From Citrobacter sp. R56 (GTDB taxonomy: Bacteria > Pseudomonadota > Gammaproteobacteria > Enterobacterales > Enterobacteriaceae), in the NCBI RefSeq assembly GCF_016811995.1, contig NZ_CP069159.1, forward strand, positions 682,001-746,000: 64,000 nt of DNA, given 5' to 3'. This document shows, piece by piece, positions 58,528-64,000 of this stretch (the first letter of the stretch is position 1; each line of letters begins with the position of its first letter). The position numbers and the translations under genes were made by a program. Under the pieces are notes generated by a model. It had not been told where the DNA came from, made no database searches, and saw only the letters and a list, made by a program, of their open reading frames with translations.

Positions 58528-60168
58528 ATGAGCGAAATGATAACCGTCGGCGACGCCATCGCCAGAACGCTGGAGCAGTATCACGTTGAGGCCATCTACG
58601 GCGTCATCTCTATCCATAACCTACCGATCGCCGATGCGGTCGGCCAGCGCGGCAATATCCGTTTTGTGCCCGCGCGCGGCGAGGCAGGTTCGGTCACCAT
58701 GGCCGACGCTCACGGGCGTTTTTCCGGGCTTGGCGTGGCGCTGACCAGCACCGGCGCGGGCGCCGGAAATGCGGTCGGGGCGCTGGTTGAAGCAATGAAC
58801 GCCTGCACGCCGTTGCTGCACTTAACGGGCCAGGTCGAAAAGGCCTGGTTGGATGCCGACACCGGTTTTATTCACGAGACGCGCGATCAGCTCACCTTCC
58901 TGAAGGCGAGCTCAAAGCGGGCGTATCGCATCAGCAATGCCAACCAGGCCATTGCGATTCTGCATAAGGCCATTCAGGAGGCGAAAACGCCGCCGTGTGG
59001 GCCGGTTTCGGTTGAAATTCCGATCGATATTCAGAGCGCTAAAATCCCTGCTTCGCTGGTGACGGCACCGGTACAAACCCCTCCGGCGGCGGGTGTAACA
59101 AGCGATGTAGTGGATGCGCTGTGGGCGCAGCTGAAGCAGGCGAAGTTGCCGCTGCTGTGGCTGGGCGGCGGGGCGCTGGGTAGCGCAGACGCGGTGAAAA
59201 AGCTGGCCGATGCCGGGGTGACCGTTATTTCCAGTACCCACGCTCGTGGTGTATTGCCGGACAGCCATCGCGCCAGCCTGCGGGCCTTCCATAACTCGCC
59301 GTCCGTTGAAGCGGTCATTTCCGCCTGTGATTTTACGCTGGTGGCGGGCTCGCGTCTGCGTAGCAATGAAACGCGTTCCTGGACGCTGGAGCTGCCGCAT
59401 CCGCGCGTACAAATTGATATCGACCCGGCGGCGGCCAGCCGTAACTATTTGATGGACAACACGCTGATTGCCGACTGTTCTGCGCTGCTTGCCGCTTTGG
59501 CGGAGAAAATACAGGGACGTGAGTGGGGGGATGCACAGTGGGATGCGCGGGTGAGCGGTGCGGTCGCTAAAGCGGAGCAGGAGCTGCGCACGCAGTGCGG
59601 CGAGTATGCAAAACTCAACGACGCCATCGCCCGGGCGCTGCCGGAAAACGGCCTGTTGGTACGCGATATTACCGTGTCTGGCAGCCTGTGGGGCAGCCGA
59701 TTGTTCCGCGCTAACGGCCCGCTGATGAATATCCACTCCCTCGCCGGTGCGATAGGTATGGGGCTGCCGATGGCTATCGGCACGGCGATTGCCAACCCGC
59801 AGCGTAAGGTGGTGGGGTTAGTCGGGGATGGCGGTCTGAGTCTGAACCTGGGCGAGCTGGCAACGCTGGCGCAGGAGAAAGCCAACGTCACGCTGCTGAT
59901 TATGAACGACGGTGGCTACGGAGTGATGCGCGGTATTCAGGATAAATACTTCGGCGGACGGCAGTACTACAACGAACTGCATACTCCGGACTTTACCCTG
60001 CTGGCGCAAGCTATTGGGCTACAGGCATGGCGTGTTGAGCGAGCGGAGGATTTTAACGCCGTGATGACCGAAGCGCTGGCGATACCGGGGCCGTCAGTGG
60101 TGGAGGTGAAGATGGGACAGATTGGCGCGCTGAAGTTCGCCGGGCCGCCGCAGAAGACGTTGTATTGA
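58528..60168 (+). CDS. Thiamine-diphosphate enzyme (acetolactate synthase/decarboxylase type)
   Basis: A 546-residue ThDP enzyme. The activating Glu is E52 in PARGEAGSVTMAD. The pyrophosphate-binding block GDGGLSLNLGEL...MNDGGYG is near residues 430-470. The three-domain layout of acetolactate synthase, benzoylformate decarboxylase and oxo-acid decarboxylases is complete. Which reaction it performs cannot be told. A decarboxylation yielding the aldehyde for the upstream ALDH is plausible. Last gene of the cluster. Confidence 0.9.
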   Translation: MSEMITVGDAIARTLEQYHVEAIYGVISIHNLPIADAVGQRGNIRFVPARGEAGSVTMADAHGRFSGLGVALTSTGAGAGNAVGALVEAMNACTPLLHLTGQVEKAWLDADTGFIHETRDQLTFLKASSKRAYRISNANQAIAILHKAIQEAKTPPCGPVSVEIPIDIQSAKIPASLVTAPVQTPPAAGVTSDVVDALWAQLKQAKLPLLWLGGGALGSADAVKKLADAGVTVISSTHARGVLPDSHRASLRAFHNSPSVEAVISACDFTLVAGSRLRSNETRSWTLELPHPRVQIDIDPAAASRNYLMDNTLIADCSALLAALAEKIQGREWGDAQWDARVSGAVAKAEQELRTQCGEYAKLNDAIARALPENGLLVRDITVSGSLWGSRLFRANGPLMNIHSLAGAIGMGLPMAIGTAIANPQRKVVGLVGDGGLSLNLGELATLAQEKANVTLLIMNDGGYGVMRGIQDKYFGGRQYYNELHTPDFTLLAQAIGLQAWRVERAEDFNAVMTEALAIPGPSVVEVKMGQIGALKFAGPPQKTLY

Positions 60169-60175
60169 GAGAAAA

Positions 60176-60204
60176 GCCGGATGGCGGCTGACGCTTTATC
60201 CGGC
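60176..60204. repeat. REP unit at the right end of the catabolic cluster
   Basis: GCCGGATGGCGGCTGACGC with its partner TTTATCCGGC, a single REP hairpin right after the thiamine-enzyme stop. Confidence 0.85.
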
Positions 60205-60212
60205 CGACTGAA

Positions 60213-60234
60213 CAGGGGGCAATATTGCCCCCTG
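60213..60234. terminator. Perfect 22-base palindrome between convergent genes
   Basis: CAGGGGGCAAT and its exact inverse form an uninterrupted palindrome between the cluster end and the end of loiP. As RNA it would fold into a hairpin in both directions, so it probably terminates both transcripts. Confidence 0.6.
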
Positions 60235-60240
60235 GAACGA

Positions 60241-60999
60241 TTATTTAATGCCGTCTGTCGCCATACGATCGCGAATATGTTGCGCACGTTCGGCAGACGC
60301 AGGGTGATCGTCAAACATAGAGCTTTGACGGCCCGCTTCTAACTTCGCCAGTTTCTCAAAACTGGTGGCCAGCCCCAATGGATCAATCCCACGTTTGCGC
60401 AACAGATCGTACGAATAGTCATCCGCTTCGGACTCCTGGCGCTGGGAGAACTGCGAGTTCACCAGTTTTTCGCCAAGATCGCCCAATTGCGATTGTGACA
60501 GGCTACCGACGATACCGCCCGCAGAGGCTGCGGCGACGCGAACGGCGTTAGTGCCCAGCGCAACCTGCATCCCTTTCTTCACGTGACCGAGCGCAACGTG
60601 CCCCATTTCGTGGCCGATCACCGCCTCGACTTCGTTGTCGGTCATCATATCCATCAGTCCGCTATAGACACGAATACAGCCGTTGGCCATCGCAAACGCG
60701 TTCACGTCTTTCGCCATATACACTTTGTAGTTCACCGGCTGCCCGTTGATGTTGTCACCGAGCGCGGACGCAATTTTGCTCAGACGTTTAGCGTATTCAC
60801 TGCTGGCCGGGGCGATGGTTGCTTTACCGTCCATCTCCTGGCATGCCTGGTCGCTCAGTGTTTTGATCTGCGCATCACTCAGGCTATAGGCCTGCAAGGC
60901 TTCACTACCAGACGTCATCAGCCCGCCTGAATCCATGTTCTGACAACCGGTCAGAGCGAATGCAATTCCACAGGCTAGTAATGCAGAACGAATTTTCAT
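60241..60999 (-). CDS. loiP: Metalloprotease LoiP (YggG)
   Basis: A 252-residue outer-membrane lipoprotein protease of the M48 family. The lipobox LTGCQ places the lipid Cys near residue 19. The zinc motif HEMGH is in VIGHEMGHVALGH, with Glu in EADDYSYDLL. In E. coli it is induced by low osmolarity and works with BepA. Right flank of the inserted cluster. Confidence 0.97.
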   Translation of the reverse strand: MKIRSALLACGIAFALTGCQNMDSGGLMTSGSEALQAYSLSDAQIKTLSDQACQEMDGKATIAPASSEYAKRLSKIASALGDNINGQPVNYKVYMAKDVNAFAMANGCIRVYSGLMDMMTDNEVEAVIGHEMGHVALGHVKKGMQVALGTNAVRVAAASAGGIVGSLSQSQLGDLGEKLVNSQFSQRQESEADDYSYDLLRKRGIDPLGLATSFEKLAKLEAGRQSSMFDDHPASAERAQHIRDRMATDGIK

Positions 61000-61279
61000 T
61001 GTGATTATTCCACGTTAATGATTATTGCCATCATCTGAAATTTCCCGCTGTTGAAGAGCAGGGAATTTAGACAAAGTATAAAGAGAATCCTTATAAATGA
61101 GCGAGTAGATTGCGCAACATACATGCGTGTTCAGGAGATTTCCGAAACGGCAAAAGGATGCTCCATGTACATGGCACGCGGCTTGGGTTACATTGTTGGC
61201 ACTTTTTTCCGGCGTAGCCCAAAACGCGCGGTCGTCAAGTCGTTTGGGTATGGCCTTCATCATCCGATCTGGAGTCAAA

Positions 61280-63271
61280 ATGTCCTCACGTAAAGAGCTT
61301 GCCAATGCTATTCGTGCGCTGAGCATGGACGCAGTACAGAAAGCCAAATCCGGCCATCCGGGTGCCCCAATGGGTATGGCTGACATTGCCGAAGTCCTGT
61401 GGCGTGATTTCCTGAACCACAACCCGCAGAACCCGTCCTGGGCTGACCGTGACCGCTTCGTGCTGTCTAACGGCCACGGCTCCATGCTGATTTACAGCCT
61501 GCTGCACCTCACCGGCTATGATCTGCCGATGTCTGAGCTGCAGAACTTCCGTCAACTGCATTCCAAAACCCCGGGTCACCCGGAAGTGGGTTACACCGCA
61601 GGTGTTGAAACCACTACGGGTCCGCTGGGTCAGGGTATTGCTAACGCAGTCGGTATGGCTATCGCAGAAAAAACGCTGGCAGCGCAGTTCAACCGTCCGG
61701 GCCACGACATCGTTGACCACTTCACTTACGCCTTCATGGGCGATGGCTGCATGATGGAAGGTATCTCTCACGAGGTATGTTCCCTGGCCGGTACGCTGAA
61801 ACTGGGTAAACTGGTTGCGTTCTACGATGACAACGGCATTTCTATCGATGGTCATGTTGAAGGCTGGTTCACCGACGATACTGCTAAACGTTTCGAAGCC
61901 TACGGCTGGCACGTGGTACGTGGTGTTGATGGTCATGATGCGGAAGCGATTAAACGCGCAGTAGAAGAAGCGCGTGCTGTGACCGACAAACCGTCCCTGC
62001 TGATGTGCAAAACCATCATCGGTTTCGGTTCCCCGAACAAAGCCGGCACGCACGATTCTCACGGTGCGCCGCTGGGCGATGCAGAAATTGCACTGACCCG
62101 TGAGCAACTGGGCTGGAAACACGCACCGTTCGAAATCCCGTCTGAAATCTACGCGCAGTGGGATGCCAAAGAAGCAGGTCAGGCGAAAGAGTCCGCATGG
62201 AACGAGAAATTCGCCGCTTACGCGAAAGCCTTCCCGCAGGAAGCTGCTGAATTCACCCGTCGTATGAAAGGCGAAATGCCGTCTGACTTCGATGCGAAAG
62301 CGAACGAGTTTATCGCTAAGCTGCAGGCTAACCCGTCCAAAATCGCCAGCCGTAAAGCGTCTCAGAATGCGATCGAAGCGTTCGGTCCTTGGCTTCCAGA
62401 ATTCCTCGGCGGTTCCGCTGACCTGGCACCAAGCAACCTGACCCTGTGGTCCGGTTCTAAAGCGATCAACGAAGATACTGCCGGTAACTACATCCATTAC
62501 GGTGTACGTGAATTCGGTATGACCGCGATTGCCAACGGTATCTCCCTGCACGGTGGTTTCCTGCCGTACACCTCGACCTTCCTGATGTTCGTGGAATACG
62601 CACGTAATGCCGTACGTATGGCTGCGCTGATGAAACAGCGTCAGGTAATGGTCTATACCCACGACTCCATCGGTCTGGGCGAAGATGGCCCGACTCACCA
62701 GCCGGTAGAGCAGGTGGCTTCTCTGCGTGTGACCCCGAACATGTCCACATGGCGTCCGTGTGACCAGGTTGAATCCGCGGTAGCGTGGAAATATGGCGTT
62801 GAGCGTCAGGACGGCCCGACCGCCTTGATCCTTTCCCGTCAGAACCTGGCGCAGCAGGATCGTACCGAAGAGCAACTGGCGAACATCGCTCGCGGTGGTT
62901 ACGTGCTGAAAGATTGCGCGGGCCAGCCAGAGCTGATCCTCATCGCCACTGGTTCTGAAGTTGAACTGGCCGTGGCTGCATGGGACAAACTGTCTGCGGA
63001 AGGTGTTAAGGCACGCGTGGTTTCCATGCCGTCTACCGACGCGTTCGACAAGCAGGATGCCGCTTACCGTGAATCCGTACTGCCGAAAGCTGTTTCCGCA
63101 CGTGTTGCTGTGGAAGCCGGTATCGCAGACTACTGGTTCAAATATGTGGGCCTGAACGGCGCCATCGTCGGCATGACCACCTTCGGTGAGTCTGCGCCGG
63201 CTGAGCTGCTGTTTGAAGAGTTCGGCTTCACCGTTGACAACGTCGTTGCCAAAGCGAAATCGCTGCTGTAA
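61280..63271 (+). CDS. tktA: Transketolase A
   Basis: A 663-residue ThDP enzyme of the pentose-phosphate pathway. The motifs [35 protein letters not shown] and the His-rich substrate site SKTPGHPE are intact. The Glu that activates ThDP is in [12 protein letters not shown]. The ATG at 61280 (preceded by GGAG) gives the E. coli length. The open frame upstream to 61127 is not coding. Confidence 0.98.
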   Translation: MSSRKELANAIRALSMDAVQKAKSGHPGAPMGMADIAEVLWRDFLNHNPQNPSWADRDRFVLSNGHGSMLIYSLLHLTGYDLPMSELQNFRQLHSKTPGHPEVGYTAGVETTTGPLGQGIANAVGMAIAEKTLAAQFNRPGHDIVDHFTYAFMGDGCMMEGISHEVCSLAGTLKLGKLVAFYDDNGISIDGHVEGWFTDDTAKRFEAYGWHVVRGVDGHDAEAIKRAVEEARAVTDKPSLLMCKTIIGFGSPNKAGTHDSHGAPLGDAEIALTREQLGWKHAPFEIPSEIYAQWDAKEAGQAKESAWNEKFAAYAKAFPQEAAEFTRRMKGEMPSDFDAKANEFIAKLQANPSKIASRKASQNAIEAFGPWLPEFLGGSADLAPSNLTLWSGSKAINEDTAGNYIHYGVREFGMTAIANGISLHGGFLPYTSTFLMFVEYARNAVRMAALMKQRQVMVYTHDSIGLGEDGPTHQPVEQVASLRVTPNMSTWRPCDQVESAVAWKYGVERQDGPTALILSRQNLAQQDRTEEQLANIARGGYVLKDCAGQPELILIATGSEVELAVAAWDKLSAEGVKARVVSMPSTDAFDKQDAAYRESVLPKAVSARVAVEAGIADYWFKYVGLNGAIVGMTTFGESAPAELLFEEFGFTVDNVVAKAKSLL

Positions 63272-63290
63272 TCACGCCGTTATCGTTAAA

Positions 63291-63322
63291 AACGGGTCGC
63301 TCAGGCGGCCCGTTTTTTTTTG
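63291..63322 (+). terminator. Terminator of tktA
   Basis: AACGGGTCGC pairs with GCGGCCCGTT (one mismatch) around a four-base loop, followed by a T-rich tail. Confidence 0.85.
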
Positions 63323-63327
63323 AACTT

Positions 63328-63999
63328 TCAGGATAAAGATAACGGGAATGGGGTTAACAATTGACCTTGCTCAAGGCGAACCACCCGGGGAAAGTGACGC
63401 TGTGTAAATGCTGCGTCATGGCTAATCGCCACCACGCTGGTGTCCCGCTGGCGGCAAACCGCGAGCCAGTTCTCGAAGACAGCCAGCCAGTGTGCGTCAA
63501 AGTCCCGGCTGGGTTCATCCAGCATCAGAATGGCGGGAGTCATTGCTTCAAGGCTTGCAACGGCGACCATTCGGCGCTGCGCCGTATGCAGATCCAGCGG
63601 ATGCGCATCGGCAACATCGTCTAACTGACACAAATGCAACGCAGCGGCGGTGCGTTGCGCAACTTCATATGGCGGCCGTTTTTGTAACCGCAATCCAAAG
63701 GCGACTTCGTCTGAGACCTTGCTGTGAAACAGTTGGTTTTCGGCTTCCTGAAACAGGACGCCGAACACGTTTGCTCGTTCACGGTTTTTCAGTTGCGCAA
63801 TCGGTCTTCCCTGAAGGAGGACAGAACCGGATGACGGGGAGAGCAACCCGGCCATCACTCGCAGCAGCGTGGATTTACCCGCGCCATTATCACCGGTCAT
63901 CGCCAGCCATTCGCCTGTTTTGATCTCCAGTGAGATTGCCCGAAGACAATCGTCCGACGCGCCCGGCCAGCGATAATTAACTTCAGTTAGCCTTAGCAT
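63328..63999 (-). CDS. ECF-type ABC transporter ATPase with degenerate signature
   Basis: A 223-residue ABC ATPase like the EcfA/CbiO group. Walker A (GDNGAGKST, 36-44), Q-loop (VLFQEAENQLF, typical of ECF ATPases) and Walker B (ILMLDEPS, 157-164) are good. The ABC signature, normally LSGGQ, reads HTAQ (138-141) and the D-loop is SRDFD. In a heterodimer such a subunit would form one weak ATP site. The ATG lies at the window edge (63999), so its ribosome site and any partner ATPase and permease are outside. The substrate is unknown. The start is unverified because of the edge. Confidence 0.85.
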   Translation of the reverse strand: MLRLTEVNYRWPGASDDCLRAISLEIKTGEWLAMTGDNGAGKSTLLRVMAGLLSPSSGSVLLQGRPIAQLKNRERANVFGVLFQEAENQLFHSKVSDEVAFGLRLQKRPPYEVAQRTAAALHLCQLDDVADAHPLDLHTAQRRMVAVASLEAMTPAILMLDEPSRDFDAHWLAVFENWLAVCRQRDTSVVAISHDAAFTQRHFPRVVRLEQGQLLTPFPLSLS

Positions 64000-64000
64000 T

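Noticed and set aside
61286..62875. 529-codon open frame antisense to tktA
   Set aside because: It is a shadow of transketolase codon bias. The composition is unnatural and there is no ribosome site or family motif.

Overview
The window reads as chromosomal DNA of an enterobacterium, most like Citrobacter or a close relative of Escherichia and Salmonella. Most proteins are near-identical to E. coli K-12 proteins and keep the K-12 gene order: gpr, yghX, yghW, hybOABCDEFG, yghU, gss, pheV, yqgA, speC, nupG, mltC, yggX, mutY, trmB, yggL, yggN, ansB, hemW, rdgB, yggU, yggT, yggS, yggR, ruvX, yqgE, gshB, rsmE, endA, sprT, galP, metK, yqgB, speA, speB, loiP, tktA. The genus is inferred from memory of protein sequences and gene order, not from a search.

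Left part (1-16.6 kb). An unknown membrane-anchored protein, an aldo-keto reductase, an intact yghX hydrolase and a chemoreceptor with a sigma-28 promoter lead into the complete hydrogenase-2 operon (structural subunits HybO/A/B/C and maturation proteins HybD/E/F/G). Two palindromes matching the molybdate-repressor (ModE) operator bracket the operon. One lies on yghW. The other lies before a two-gene unit downstream that encodes a secreted metal or oxyanion binding protein and a signal-less ModA-like protein. yghU and the bifunctional glutathionylspermidine synthetase/amidase gss follow.

Accessory patch at tRNA-Phe (16.6-19.6 kb). An AT-rich stretch carries a lone curlin-type amyloid gene, a small secreted protein with a calcium-loop-like motif, an NTF2-like secreted protein and a decayed IS1-family transposase. 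It abuts the 3' end of pheV, a classical integration hotspot. No integrase remains.

Core block (19.7-45.8 kb). Polyamine genes (speC, speA, speB), nucleoside and galactose transport, peptidoglycan turnover, base-excision repair, tRNA/rRNA modification, asparaginase II, glutathione synthesis and S-adenosylmethionine synthesis. Recognisable control sites include GalR/GalS operators and a perfect CRP site before galP, and MetJ boxes before metK.

Inserted catabolic cluster (45.8-60.2 kb). Between speB and loiP, which are neighbours in E. coli K-12, lie fifteen genes: a divergent MFS transporter, then a same-strand run of Rieske ferredoxin, an unknown 102-residue protein, a Rieske oxygenase alpha subunit, an SDR dehydrogenase, an IclR regulator, an extradiol-type VOC dioxygenase, a ferredoxin reductase, a second MFS transporter, a cupin, an alpha/beta hydrolase, an atypical SDR, an aspartate-dehydrogenase-like enzyme, an aldehyde dehydrogenase and a thiamine-diphosphate enzyme. 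Together they look like a complete uptake, ring-hydroxylation, ring-cleavage and side-chain processing pathway for an unidentified aromatic compound, perhaps a nitrogen-containing one. The divergent promoter region holds two copies of an IclR-like operator. This is the main candidate for an undescribed system. The window ends with loiP, tktA and an ECF-type ABC ATPase with a degenerate signature motif.
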